Shown piece by piece: positions 44,305 to 53,374 of a DNA stretch of 64,000 nt. Numbering within the stretch: the stretch's first letter is position 1; the number at the start of each line of letters is the position of its first letter. A program made the position numbers and the translations under genes. The notes beneath the pieces are model-generated. The model worked only from the letters and a program-made list of their open reading frames with translations. It was not told the origin of the DNA and ran no database searches. This DNA is from Pirellulaceae bacterium (GTDB taxonomy: Bacteria; Planctomycetota; Planctomycetia; Pirellulales; Pirellulaceae): the NCBI GenBank assembly GCA_019636375.1, contig JAHBXS010000003.1:558001-622000 (forward strand). Reading direction: 5' to 3'.

Positions 44305-44840
44305 TCTTCAGTAGTCCACAATGTCCGCCGGAGCGTATGGGGAAAAGCGATATCTCCGCCAATACGCATAAACACCAGTGGGTTGATTTCCTCAAAATAA
44401 AATTCCAATTCAATCGCGTCGAGTGAATCCAATGGAAAACCAGCTTCGCGCTGAGCGGCCTGAAGATATTTTTTCCCCAAAACCTCCAACAACTTCGGCG
44501 ATTCTGAATGCCAACATCGCGTCATTAAGGTATGATGCCGAAACGTGCGCTGAGCATCAAAGCGATCGAAGTTAGGCAGCATCGGCCCACGTTCAATCGA
44601 ATCCTGATCCGCGCGGAAATGGAACAGGACACGTGAATCACTTGTTCGATGTCGAGCGATGGCCACAAACATGCTCCAGTCCTGCTGGGTTCCGCTTGCA
44701 CATTGATAATGCCAAAAGGCCTTTTGAACGACCTGGCGGAGTCTTGAGCCCGTCGGAATCAAGGTCGCCCAGGTCGATGCCAAGTGATAACACAAAAACA
44801 AGACGAACAAGGTTTTGCCGACTCGTTTGACCTGATCCAT
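44301..44840 (-). CDS. HTTM-associated protein of unknown function
   Basis: 179 residues. An N-terminal hydrophobic helix at ~10-30 (LFVLFLCYHLASTWATLIP) anchors it in the membrane, and the rest is soluble with charged stretches (DSRVLFHFRADQDSIE, 'LDAIELEFYFEEINP'). The stop overlaps the HTTM start by 4 bases. Similar one-helix proteins often accompany HTTM genes, so it probably works with that protein. I cannot name a family. Confidence 0.7.
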   Translation of the reverse strand: MDQVKRVGKTLFVLFLCYHLASTWATLIPTGSRLRQVVQKAFWHYQCASGTQQDWSMFVAIARHRTSDSRVLFHFRADQDSIERGPMLPNFDRFDAQRTFRHHTLMTRCWHSESPKLLEVLGKKYLQAAQREAGFPLDSLDAIELEFYFEEINPLVFMRIGGDIAFPHTLRRTLWTTEE

Positions 44841-44885
44841 TGCAAACTATCTTTCTGTTGCGCCGCTGAAGAAACGAATAGCGCC

Positions 44886-45842
44886 CTAGTTTCCAAAAAC
44901 CGACCGCAGCATTTCCAAACTTTTAGGGACCGCCGTCGCGAAATCTTCTTGGCCTTCGAACTCCAGCGAAATGTAACCTGTGTAGCGATGCTGCCGCAAA
45001 ATTTCGGCGATTGCCGGATAATCAATATCCAAGGTGTACCATGTCCCGCCGCCAAAGTACGTTTTGGCCTGAACGTAAACCGTTTTGGGTGCCATCAACT
45101 TGAACTGTTCTAACGGACGCTCGAAAAAGTTGCCCGTATCAAGGGTCACTTGTAACCAAGGAGAATCAATCGCATCGACGATCCGCATCACCCCTTCAGC
45201 AGTGCGACCCAAGCCCCAGTGGTTTTCGAGCCCCAGTGTCACTCCACATTTTTCAGCGGCGGGAAGACATTTTTCCAAGCTATCGATTACCCACGCAAAA
45301 CCCTCGTCTTCAGTGTGCCCCTCTAATTTCGGCTCGATTCCTTTGTTGGCCATTAACTCATTGAAGTCAGGAATGGTTCCCCAACGACCCGTGTTGACTC
45401 GCATCGTGGGGATTCCCATTTGATAAGCCAATTCGATTTGATGAATCGTGTCATTGATGTTCTTTTGGCGAACTTCCGGATCGGGGGACACGAAACCTTG
45501 ATGCGTTGAAAAACCGCACAAGTCGAGCCCCAGGATAAACGCTTGGCGTTTCAGACGCTGCAACGCGCCCGGCGACTCATCAGTCATTTGACGATGCAAA
45601 ATTTCTACACCATCAAACTCCATCTCCGCAGCCAGATCAATACACTTTTCAATCGAAAGTTTCGTCTCGTCTCGATAACGCCAAAACGAATAGGTCGAAA
45701 CAGCAATTCGATTGCGTCGGGACTTGGGTTCATTTTGAATGCGAACCGATGCGTCCTCGCCAGCCGCGATTCCTTGCCATCCCGCGCTGGCGGCAACTCC
45801 GGCCGCTACGGTTCCCCCTATCCATTCACGTCGATTGATCAT
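44886..45842 (-). CDS. Exported sugar phosphate isomerase/epimerase family protein (TIM barrel)
   Basis: 318 residues. A Tat-type signal is likely (NRREWIGGTVAAGVAASAG), followed by a xylose-isomerase-like TIM barrel. Family features include FDGVEILHRQMTDESPGALQ, 'TLGLENHWGLGRTAEGVM', 'LDTGNFFERPLEQF' and 'GYISLEFEGQEDF', with the expected metal-binding Glu and Asp. Unlike the cytoplasmic relative at 694-1512, this one is predicted periplasmic. Such Tat-exported TIM barrels are common in planctomycete sugar catabolism; the substrate is unknown. It is 45 bases upstream of the HTTM pair on the same strand. Confidence 0.87.
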   Translation of the reverse strand: MINRREWIGGTVAAGVAASAGWQGIAAGEDASVRIQNEPKSRRNRIAVSTYSFWRYRDETKLSIEKCIDLAAEMEFDGVEILHRQMTDESPGALQRLKRQAFILGLDLCGFSTHQGFVSPDPEVRQKNINDTIHQIELAYQMGIPTMRVNTGRWGTIPDFNELMANKGIEPKLEGHTEDEGFAWVIDSLEKCLPAAEKCGVTLGLENHWGLGRTAEGVMRIVDAIDSPWLQVTLDTGNFFERPLEQFKLMAPKTVYVQAKTYFGGGTWYTLDIDYPAIAEILRQHRYTGYISLEFEGQEDFATAVPKSLEMLRSVFGN

Positions 45843-46159
45843 GATTTTCTCTCTGTTTGTAAACCTATTTTTCGGACATCTAAATTGCTTGTTTCAAACA
45901 ACTATGATCATACCTTGGTCACGTTTCGGCTTCAATCAAGCGCTAGAGGCCAACAATTTGAAAACGCATATCTGGAGTTAGAAATCCGCGTTTTGTTTTG
46001 CAAATATTGGGGATCAAATTTTGTGCATTCAGTTGGGAAAAACTTCGTCGCTCGCTGGCTTTGAGAGGTATGCTCAATTAAACTGGGCTTAGTTCGGCTG
46101 GGGATTAAAGATTTCTGAGCTGGGCTGAAAACTTCGTACAGCACCTAAATTCTGGAGCG
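45843..46159. other. Divergent promoter region between 44886-45842 and 46160-48145
   Basis: 317 bases between divergent genes, so it must hold promoters for both. I see no strong consensus promoter, palindrome or RNA gene. A purine-rich TCTGGAGCG precedes the ATG at 46160 and probably serves as its ribosome-binding site. Confidence 0.5.
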
Positions 46160-48145
46160 ATGATGATTCTGATTGGCAATGGCGCTCGGCACTCTATTTT
46201 CGGGTTGATTCTGATATTTTCGACTTTTTCGCTGGCATTTGGTCAGGATGCCGCGCCTACCGGCTCCAATCCGGCTCTGGCGGGCTACGCCGACTACAAC
46301 GAAGTGACTCGTCGGGTTCAGGAACTGGAAAAGTCCTCTTGGGCCTCGGCTCGTTCGCTTGTCCAAACCGCTGGAGGACGCGAAGTGTGGCTGCTGACTT
46401 TGGGAGATCCGCGAGAAGGGTGCGTCCATCCGTTCGCTGATGGTCCGCTAACTGTGTCTTTCAAAGAACCTCCGGCGTTTTTAATCGTCGGTAACGTTCA
46501 TGCTCCTCATGTCGTCGGTTGCGAAATCGCTCTAGGGATCGCGGAGGACTTGGTGGCCAAAGCGACGGCCGGTGACGAGGGTGTCGTGAACTTCCTCAAA
46601 CGATTCACTGTTTACGTGATTCCTTCGCCGACCCCTGACGCCACTGAAAAGAATTTTACTCGTCGTCCTTGGCGAGAGCAGACGGGCAACCTTCGTCCAA
46701 CCGATGATGACCGCGACTTTGAAATCGGTGAGGACCCGCCCAGCGAACTCAACGGGGACGATTGGATTACAATGATGCGGGTCCATGATGACCTGGGCAC
46801 TCACCGAGCTCACGATCAAGACCCACGCTTGCTCGTGCCTGTCGACCCGAAGAAAAACGAACGTGGGGCTTTCCGCTTGTTTGTCGAAGCGGTCGATAGC
46901 GACAAAGATGGTAGCTTTGGCGAAGACGCCAGCGATGGTGTCGACTTCAATCGCAATCACACGTTTAACTACAAGTACTTTGGCAAGGGCTCTGGGCCTC
47001 ACCAGGTATCCGAGCCTGAAACGAGAGCTGTCGTTGATTTTGCATTTGATCACCCCAATATCGCGGTGGTCCTCACGATGACTCCCGAAGACAACTTGTT
47101 CAAACCGTGGCGCGCGAATGCTCAAGCGGAACGAGAGGCGATTAAGACGACACTTCTGACTGCCGATGCTCCGTTCACCGACTTTCTCGCTGAACGTTTT
47201 CGGAACCTGCATGGTGGAAAAGATGCTTTAGAGAGCCCCAAGGGGGAAGGCTCGTTTTCCGAGTGGGCCTATTTCCACTACGGACGCTGGTCGTTCGCTT
47301 CGCGAGGTTGGTGGATTCCCAAAACAGATCCGCCCAAAGCAGAAAAATTAGATGACGACGCCAAAACCGACGAGTCAAAGGACGCCTCTGCGGACGGACT
47401 CCCCGCGATTGGCCCAAACGCAGGCGCCTTGGCGAACCAAGACCCACAACCCGGCGCAAGACGCGGGGGGGCAGGGGGCGGACGACGCGGTGGCGGACCT
47501 CCTGGTGATGCAAGTGGGGCCGCTACATCGGCCAGCGACGGTGCGGCGGGTAGTGCTCGCGAAGGGCAGGGTAGCCAAGCCTCTCAAACAGCACAAGAAC
47601 TTAACGCCCTCAATTGGTTTGCGGCTAATCAAATCGAAGGCTTCGTCGATTGGACCCCCATCGTACACCCCGACTTTCCAAATCAAACTGTCGAGGTCGG
47701 CGGCTTTAAACCGTTCTATAGACTTAATCCACCGGCCGAAACGATCCCTTCGTTGATTGGACCGCATGTCGCTTGGCTTCTGGAAGTTGGCGGACATCTT
47801 CCGACAATTGAACTGCGAGATGCGAAGGTCGAATCGCTGGGTGCAAACTTGTTTCGCGTGACCTGCAAAGTCACCAACACGAGTTTCCTACCCACGATGC
47901 CAGAGATGGGAAGAGTGTCTCGCGAGGGGTATCCGTTGCAAGTCATACTGGAGGGGAACCAAGGTTCCAAACTGGAGTTTATCGAGGGTTCTCAACGTAA
48001 TTCGATCAGCCGCTTGGATGGTTTGGGAGGCAATGCGGAGCAATCTTGGATCGTCCGCGTTTCCGGTGAAGCGAATTTTTCGGGTAGGTTGCTCGTTTAC
48101 GGACCAACCATCACGCCCGTCGAAACCAAGGTTGAATTTAAATAG
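46160..48145 (+). CDS. M14-type carboxypeptidase-like protein with degenerate active site
   Basis: 661 residues, with a signal peptide at ~1-28 (FGLILIFSTFSLAFG). The M14 fold pattern is clear by comparison with its downstream paralog: NVHAPHVVGCEIALG, 'YVIPSPTPDATEKNFTRRP', LRPTDDDRDFEIGEDPP, 'DGVDFNRNHTFNYKYFG' and HPNIAVVLTM. But the zinc motif HxxE reads HAPH (114-117), the third zinc His position is Thr in LTMTPEDN, and the catalytic Glu aligns with Arg. It is therefore predicted catalytically inactive. A Gly/Arg/Ala/Gln-rich linker lies at ~425-475. It may be a binding or regulatory pseudo-enzyme paired with the active enzyme 111 bases downstream. Confidence 0.8.
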   Translation: MMILIGNGARHSIFGLILIFSTFSLAFGQDAAPTGSNPALAGYADYNEVTRRVQELEKSSWASARSLVQTAGGREVWLLTLGDPREGCVHPFADGPLTVSFKEPPAFLIVGNVHAPHVVGCEIALGIAEDLVAKATAGDEGVVNFLKRFTVYVIPSPTPDATEKNFTRRPWREQTGNLRPTDDDRDFEIGEDPPSELNGDDWITMMRVHDDLGTHRAHDQDPRLLVPVDPKKNERGAFRLFVEAVDSDKDGSFGEDASDGVDFNRNHTFNYKYFGKGSGPHQVSEPETRAVVDFAFDHPNIAVVLTMTPEDNLFKPWRANAQAEREAIKTTLLTADAPFTDFLAERFRNLHGGKDALESPKGEGSFSEWAYFHYGRWSFASRGWWIPKTDPPKAEKLDDDAKTDESKDASADGLPAIGPNAGALANQDPQPGARRGGAGGGRRGGGPPGDASGAATSASDGAAGSAREGQGSQASQTAQELNALNWFAANQIEGFVDWTPIVHPDFPNQTVEVGGFKPFYRLNPPAETIPSLIGPHVAWLLEVGGHLPTIELRDAKVESLGANLFRVTCKVTNTSFLPTMPEMGRVSREGYPLQVILEGNQGSKLEFIEGSQRNSISRLDGLGGNAEQSWIVRVSGEANFSGRLLVYGPTITPVETKVEFK

Positions 48146-48256
48146 AATCCAACTGCCGCTCGAACATTACCAACCATTTGTCAACAACATCACTATCGAA
48201 TATCTGAACACAAAAACCTTTCGTCCGCATGGACGTTTTAATCGAGGACATTGATC

Positions 48257-50044
48257 ATGCTCATCAACCAATATTTCGTAAACCTTCCGCAGCAAATTGC
48301 TCGCCTCGCAATGGCGCTATGTATCGCCTGCGGCGGCCTCAATGTGTCTGCGCAGGACGATGCGGCGAGGCAAATTTACAAAGCCGTCGGTGGCCCTACG
48401 ACGCCGCGTGTGCCGGTCCACTGGAATCGCTATTACGATTACGCCGAGACAACGGAGATCATGCAAAAGCTGACGGCAGCCTTTCCAAATCTCGCTAAAC
48501 TCGAATCCGTGGGGAAATCCTACGATGACCGCGAAATGTGGGTGATGACGATCACTAATTTCGAGCATGGTGACGAACGCCGCAAACCAGGCTTCTGGAT
48601 TGACGCTTCAATTCACGCCAACGAAATCCAAGCCACCGAAGTGGCGATGTATACGGCTTGGTTTTTACTCGAAATGCACGGCGAAAACGAGTTCGTTCAG
48701 TCGTTGCTCCGCGACCGCGTTTTTTACATCTTGCCCATGATGAGCCCCGATTCTCGCGACCATCACTTTTACGAGCCGAATACAACCAGCAGTCCCCGCA
48801 CGGGCCTGCGACCTGTCGATGATGATCGCGATGGATATGTTGATGAAGACACCGTCAACGATCTCGACGGTGATGGGCACATCACCCAAATGCGAATTCG
48901 CGACCCTAACGGGCGTTGGAAGGCTCATCCCAAGTATCCGAACCTGATGATTCAGGTCGAAGAAGGTGAGCAGGGTGAATTTACGTTGCTAGGTTCGGAA
49001 GGAATCGACAACGACAACGATGGGCGGATTGCCGAGGACGGACCTGGTTCTTACGACCCGAATCGTGATTGGCCCTGGAATTGGCAACCGAATTACGTGC
49101 AACGCGGAGCCTATCGCTACCCCTTTTCAGTCCTTGAAAATCGAATGATGGCGGACTTCGTCTCCGCGAGGCCCAACATCGCCGGCGCCCAAACATATCA
49201 CAACACGGGCGGGATGCTGCTACGCGGGCCTGGTGCCAAAACAGATCGCTATCAACAGGCCGACCTGCAAGTCTACGACGTGCTCGGCCAACTCGGAGCG
49301 CAGTTGTTGCCCGGTTATCGCTACATGAACGTTGCCGAAGACCTGTACGAAGTTTGGGGTGGCGAGATCGATTGGTTTCATCAAATGTTGGGAGTCTTCA
49401 CCTTCACCAACGAACTGTTTACCTCTTACTTGTTGTTCCATTCCCAAGACGCCTCTGCTTTTGGCGGCAATCGCGATCGCCAAGCGATGTTTGAGCAATA
49501 CCTGCTCTTCGGCGACGGACTAGTCCCCTGGAAAGAGGTCGAGCATCCGGTTTACGGCAAGGTCGAAGTCGGTGGGATGAAGAAAAATTGGGGACGTCAA
49601 CCTCCGGGCTTTATGCTCCAAGAAGAATGCCATCGCAACATGGCGTTCACCCTTTACCATGCCGACCAGATGCCACTGGTCTCGATCCAGTCGGTCGAGA
49701 CTAAACGCCTAGCCGATGGCGTTTTCGAAGTCACCGCTCTGATCGAGAATCCGAAAGTCATTCCGACTCATTCAGCGGTTGATTTGCAGCAAAAAATCAC
49801 TCGCCCCAATTTGGTATCGATCCAGGGCGAAGGTCTAGCCGTGGCCCTGGCACGCTCGTCATCTGAAATGCTGTTCCGTAATGCCACGGTCTACGAGAAA
49901 GACCCCCAAGAAGTTCGTTTGCGAAATCTCCCCGGGCGAAGTTTGACTTACGTTCGCTGGATCGTCAGCGGTTCCGGCCCGTTTTCGATTTCGGTCGATA
50001 CGGTAAAAGGAGGCCAGGCCAACTACAGCGGAACCTTGGAGTAG
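48257..50044 (+). CDS. M14 family zinc carboxypeptidase
   Basis: About 595 residues from the ATG at 48257, with an N-terminal signal sequence (~15-33). Zinc ligands are in place: HANE (His120, Glu123) and His315 in AQTYHNTGG. Substrate-binding Asn-Arg is in YDPNRDWPW, and the catalytic Glu386 is in FTFTNELF. Between the first two motifs is a Ca-binding-like DDDRDGYVDEDTVNDLDGDG stretch (EF-hand type). The C-terminal ~170 residues are a beta domain. It probably removes C-terminal residues from peptides in the periplasm or outside the cell. It is the active partner of the degenerate paralog just upstream. Confidence 0.9.
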   Translation: MLINQYFVNLPQQIARLAMALCIACGGLNVSAQDDAARQIYKAVGGPTTPRVPVHWNRYYDYAETTEIMQKLTAAFPNLAKLESVGKSYDDREMWVMTITNFEHGDERRKPGFWIDASIHANEIQATEVAMYTAWFLLEMHGENEFVQSLLRDRVFYILPMMSPDSRDHHFYEPNTTSSPRTGLRPVDDDRDGYVDEDTVNDLDGDGHITQMRIRDPNGRWKAHPKYPNLMIQVEEGEQGEFTLLGSEGIDNDNDGRIAEDGPGSYDPNRDWPWNWQPNYVQRGAYRYPFSVLENRMMADFVSARPNIAGAQTYHNTGGMLLRGPGAKTDRYQQADLQVYDVLGQLGAQLLPGYRYMNVAEDLYEVWGGEIDWFHQMLGVFTFTNELFTSYLLFHSQDASAFGGNRDRQAMFEQYLLFGDGLVPWKEVEHPVYGKVEVGGMKKNWGRQPPGFMLQEECHRNMAFTLYHADQMPLVSIQSVETKRLADGVFEVTALIENPKVIPTHSAVDLQQKITRPNLVSIQGEGLAVALARSSSEMLFRNATVYEKDPQEVRLRNLPGRSLTYVRWIVSGSGPFSISVDTVKGGQANYSGTLE

Positions 50045-50228
50045 TTGGGGCTGAATTTGTGCTCGCTTTTAATTCGATTTCAAAACGACCGACACCATTT
50101 CTGTCCGACTGCCGTGTAGGAAGCTGACGTTCGGCATCTGATTGCCAAATTTTGCGTTCGACTTTTAAATGGCCCCTTTGCAGCAAATCGTTTTCAATGC
50201 GATAGTAGACGGCTGTGAGGAAAAGGAG

Positions 50229-50756
50229 ATGTCGAGAATTAAAACATACCGGGGTCGCATTGGGGTCGTCCTGCTTACGGTTTTGCTGGCGGGGTGTGCT
50301 CAGCCGTTGCCGACTTTGGAGCGGCCAGAGGCTTACTCAGTTTCTGTTAGTGGAGTCGTTACGCTCAATGGCGACCCACTCGCTGATGCTCACATTCTGT
50401 TCATCCCTGTCGTCTTCGCTCATCGGCATCGGACAAAAGTCCCTGTTGCGTTCGCGAAAACCGATTCCGAAGGGAAATACAGTTTGAGTTACCGTATCGA
50501 CGATGGAATACGTTCTGGAGCCCACCTTGGGCGTTACACCGTGCTCGTCAGCAAACTCGATACGCCCGGTCGCCCTACAGATGCTGCCCCAACTGAATGG
50601 GGATTTCCTTTCGAATTCGACCTAATCAAGTCGCCACGCCGCACGCCGAGTCCCAGTCAAGAACTAGTCCCCGTTCGCTACAATCTCGAATCACAATTGA
50701 CGGCCGAAATCACTTCGACTGCCGAGACGACTCTCGACTTTCACTTTGAAAAATGA
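50229..50756 (+). CDS. Small lipoprotein with carboxypeptidase-regulatory-like domain
   Basis: About 175 residues from the ATG at 50229, chosen for the lipoprotein signal IGVVLLTVLLAGC and a GAGG ribosome-binding site (50217-50220). After the lipid-attached Cys the protein has a transthyretin-like/CarboxypepD_reg beta-sandwich pattern: VSVSGVVTLNGDPLADAHIL and 'AKTDSEGKYSLSYRIDDGIR'. These small planctomycete lipoproteins are widespread and have unknown roles, possibly in surface binding. It follows the M14 genes but is 185 bases away and may be independent. Confidence 0.8.
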   Translation: MSRIKTYRGRIGVVLLTVLLAGCAQPLPTLERPEAYSVSVSGVVTLNGDPLADAHILFIPVVFAHRHRTKVPVAFAKTDSEGKYSLSYRIDDGIRSGAHLGRYTVLVSKLDTPGRPTDAAPTEWGFPFEFDLIKSPRRTPSPSQELVPVRYNLESQLTAEITSTAETTLDFHFEK

Positions 50757-50938
50757 TTTTCGGATTGGCAAACGTTTCCAAACTTGCCTTTAAAACTTCA
50801 TACGGGCAATTCTCTTTTTTCCCGGTTGGGTCGGGGACTTCACGCTTTGAGAAAACCAAGTTATCGTTGAGTAGGTTGAAAATCGGGGCAGCGGGTTAGT
50901 CCTTGGGCCTTCTTGTAAATGATTTTTTGGGAATGATC

Positions 50939-52450
50939 ATGATCAGTATTGAGCCCGGTCGACTTGACCACGCAACTCTTGTCGCATTTCATCGGCAACC
51001 GCAACCGGTTCAATTAACCGACGATTGCTGGACTCGGGTCGATCAAGCGCGGCAAACGGTCTACGACTTGATCGAACGAGAAGAGGTGGTTTACGGATTG
51101 AACACCGGGTTTGGGCTGTTGGCCAATCAACGGATTTCCCACGAAAACCTCGCGCAGTTGCAGATCAACTTGGTCCGCTCGCATTCCGCCGGTTGCGGTC
51201 CATTGCTGTCTGACTCTGTGGTGCGAATGATCATGTTGCTCAAGGCCGCGAGCCTTGCTCGGGGCTATTCCGGTGTGCGGCGGGAAGTCATCGAGATGTT
51301 GTTGGCCATGCTCAACGCCGATCTGCTCCCCTGCATCCCCAGCCAAGGTTCGGTAGGGGCCAGTGGTGATTTGGCTCCGTTGGCTCACATGAGTTTGGCG
51401 ATGATCGGCGAGGGGCGTCTGAGAAAAAACGGCGTCGAAATGGGTGCTGCAGCGGGGCTGAGGTCGGCGAATTTGCAACCACTAGAGTTGGGGCCAAAGG
51501 AAGGCCTAGCGTTGCTCAACGGGACTCAGGTCTCGACGGCACTTGCCTTGACCGCGCTGGTCGACTGTGAGCGGACTTTCCAAGCAGCACTCGCGATTGG
51601 CTCAATGACGGTCGATGCGACGATGGGAAGTGATACGCCTTTCGATCCACGCATCCATGAAATTCGGAACCATCCTGGGCAAATCGATTGTGCGTCTGCC
51701 TATCGGGCTTGGCTGGCCGATAGCGAAATTCGGCGGTCACATGTTGATTGTTCGCGGGTCCAAGACCCCTATTCGCTGCGTTGTCAGCCGCAAGTCATGG
51801 GAGCCTGCCTTGAGTCGCTACGCCATGCCGCTCAAGTCCTGCTCCGCGAGGCAAACGCGGTTTCCGACAATCCTCTGGTGTTTGCTGAAGATCACTCGAT
51901 TTTGTCGGGAGGAAATTTTCATGCAGAACCGGTAGCGATGGTAGCCGACCAAATGGCGGTCGCGATTGCCGAGATCGGAGCCCTTTCCGAAAGGCGGATG
52001 GCGTTGCTGGTCGACCGACATTTGAGCCACTTGCCCGCCTTCCTGACGGAAAACGGCGGTCTCAATTCAGGTTTTATGATCCCTCAAGTCACTTCGGCAG
52101 CGCTGGCCAGCGAGAACAAACAACTGGCCACACCCGCCAGTGTCGACAGCTTGCCCACGAGTGCCAATCAAGAAGATCATGTCAGCATGGCCACCTACGC
52201 CGCGAGGCGTCTACACCCGATGCTGGAGAATACGAACACGATCTTGGCGATTGAACTTTTGGCGGCGGCCGAAGGAATTGATTTTCGCGCTCCGTTAAAA
52301 ACGAGTCCGCGCTTGCAAGAGCTACATCGGCGGGTTCGCGATTTGGTCCCGCGCTACGAGCAAGACCGCGTTTTTGCGGACGATATTCGGCGCATTAAAT
52401 CCGATGTTGTCGCCGTTTTTGGCCTTGAACCTTGCTGCCCGGTCCTATAA
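50939..52450 (+). CDS. hutH: Histidine ammonia-lyase (MIO-type aromatic amino acid lyase)
   Basis: About 503 residues from the ATG at 50939 (an ATG at 50933 is also possible). It has the lyase fold with catalytic Tyr52 in VYGLNTGFG and the Ala-Ser-Gly triad at 141-143 (GSVGASGDLAPLAH), which cyclises to the MIO cofactor. Other matches: GLALLNGTQVSTALAL and 'TSANQEDHVSMATYAARRLH' near the C-terminus. HutH converts histidine to urocanate. No hutU, hutI or hutG is nearby, so the gene may serve a purpose other than histidine use; tyrosine lyases and aminomutases share this fold. It lies 165 bases before the esterase/ATP-grasp cassette, with hairpins in between. Confidence 0.92.
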   Translation: MISIEPGRLDHATLVAFHRQPQPVQLTDDCWTRVDQARQTVYDLIEREEVVYGLNTGFGLLANQRISHENLAQLQINLVRSHSAGCGPLLSDSVVRMIMLLKAASLARGYSGVRREVIEMLLAMLNADLLPCIPSQGSVGASGDLAPLAHMSLAMIGEGRLRKNGVEMGAAAGLRSANLQPLELGPKEGLALLNGTQVSTALALTALVDCERTFQAALAIGSMTVDATMGSDTPFDPRIHEIRNHPGQIDCASAYRAWLADSEIRRSHVDCSRVQDPYSLRCQPQVMGACLESLRHAAQVLLREANAVSDNPLVFAEDHSILSGGNFHAEPVAMVADQMAVAIAEIGALSERRMALLVDRHLSHLPAFLTENGGLNSGFMIPQVTSAALASENKQLATPASVDSLPTSANQEDHVSMATYAARRLHPMLENTNTILAIELLAAAEGIDFRAPLKTSPRLQELHRRVRDLVPRYEQDRVFADDIRRIKSDVVAVFGLEPCCPVL

Positions 52451-52511
52451 ACGATTCGATGGTCACGCCGAATCGTGAACTTAATCAAAACCCTGCTTTC
52501 TGTGGGGTTTT
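52451..52511 (+). terminator. Two hairpins after hutH
   Basis: Directly after the stop: an 8-bp stem ACGATTCG (52451-52458) / CGAATCGT (52469-52476), then a second AAAACCC (52487-52493) / GGGTTTT (52505-52511). The second ends in four T residues. Together they probably end the hutH transcript, which argues against cotranscription with the cassette downstream. Confidence 0.6.
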
Positions 52512-52615
52512 ACTTGCATTTTCGGTGGCCGTGAATTATCCTCTATGAAACTTGAAATCTCCCCAAAAGATACCACGCAAAATAGATTGATCGTCCACAA
52601 CGATCCCGGTGAAAG

Positions 52616-53356
52616 ATGGCCAACAAAGAATCGACGACTTGGTTTAGCAACCACTTGCAACGTCACATGCCGTTGATTCGCTGGGGACATTGGGGAACTC
52701 CTCTTTTGTTGTTTCCAACCGCAGGCGGCGATGTAGAAGAAGTTGAGCGGTTTCATCTGATTGCTGCCTTGGAGCCGTTGATAGAGGCGGGGCGGATTAA
52801 GGTTTATTCGGTAGATAGCCTTGCCGGGCGGACTTGGTTGACCCAAAAATCTCACAACCCCGCCCATTGCGTGTGGGTTCAAAAACAATACGATGCCTAC
52901 CTCCGCCACGAAGTGATTCCGGCCATCCGACAAGACTGCAAAAACGACTCGGTTACGGTTTTAGCGGCGGGGGCTTCGATTGGGGCCTTCAATGCCCTGG
53001 TGGCTGTCTGTCGTCATCCCGACGTTTTTTCGGGAGCGATCTGCATGAGCGGGACCTTCGATGTCGAGCATTGGTTGGGGGGCAACTGGTACGACGACTT
53101 TTACTTTTTATCGCCGGTCCATTTCGTACCTGGCCTTTCGGATGGACAACAACTTCAGCTATTGCGGCAGCGTTTCGTGATCTTTGCCACAGGCCAGGGT
53201 CGCTACGAAAACCCCGGTGAAACTTGGAAGGCGGCGCACGCCCTAGGGGTCAAACAGATTCCCAATCGGGTTGACCTGTGGGATCACCACTGGGACCACG
53301 ACTGGCCGACATGGCGGACCATGTTACCGCAGTATGTCGGAGACCTTGTGAAATAG
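52616..53356 (+). CDS. Alpha/beta-hydrolase esterase (COG4947-like)
   Basis: 246 residues, cytoplasmic with no signal. The alpha/beta-hydrolase fold has nucleophile Ser121 in GASIGAF, and a likely catalytic His in the C-terminal WDHHWDHDWPTWRTML. Near the N-terminus is LFPTAGGDVEE (oxyanion-hole region). This family, named only as 'putative esterase', is often found next to ATP-grasp genes. It opens a four-gene cassette: the next gene starts 18 bases later. The substrate is unknown; an ester or acyl bond on the product of the ATP-grasp enzyme is possible. Confidence 0.82.
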   Translation: MANKESTTWFSNHLQRHMPLIRWGHWGTPLLLFPTAGGDVEEVERFHLIAALEPLIEAGRIKVYSVDSLAGRTWLTQKSHNPAHCVWVQKQYDAYLRHEVIPAIRQDCKNDSVTVLAAGASIGAFNALVAVCRHPDVFSGAICMSGTFDVEHWLGGNWYDDFYFLSPVHFVPGLSDGQQLQLLRQRFVIFATGQGRYENPGETWKAAHALGVKQIPNRVDLWDHHWDHDWPTWRTMLPQYVGDLVK

Positions 53357-53374
53357 GCGAGTCAACAGTCTTCC

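Noticed and set aside
50939..52450. Part of a hut operon
   Set aside because: hutU, hutI and hutG are absent and terminator-like hairpins follow the gene.
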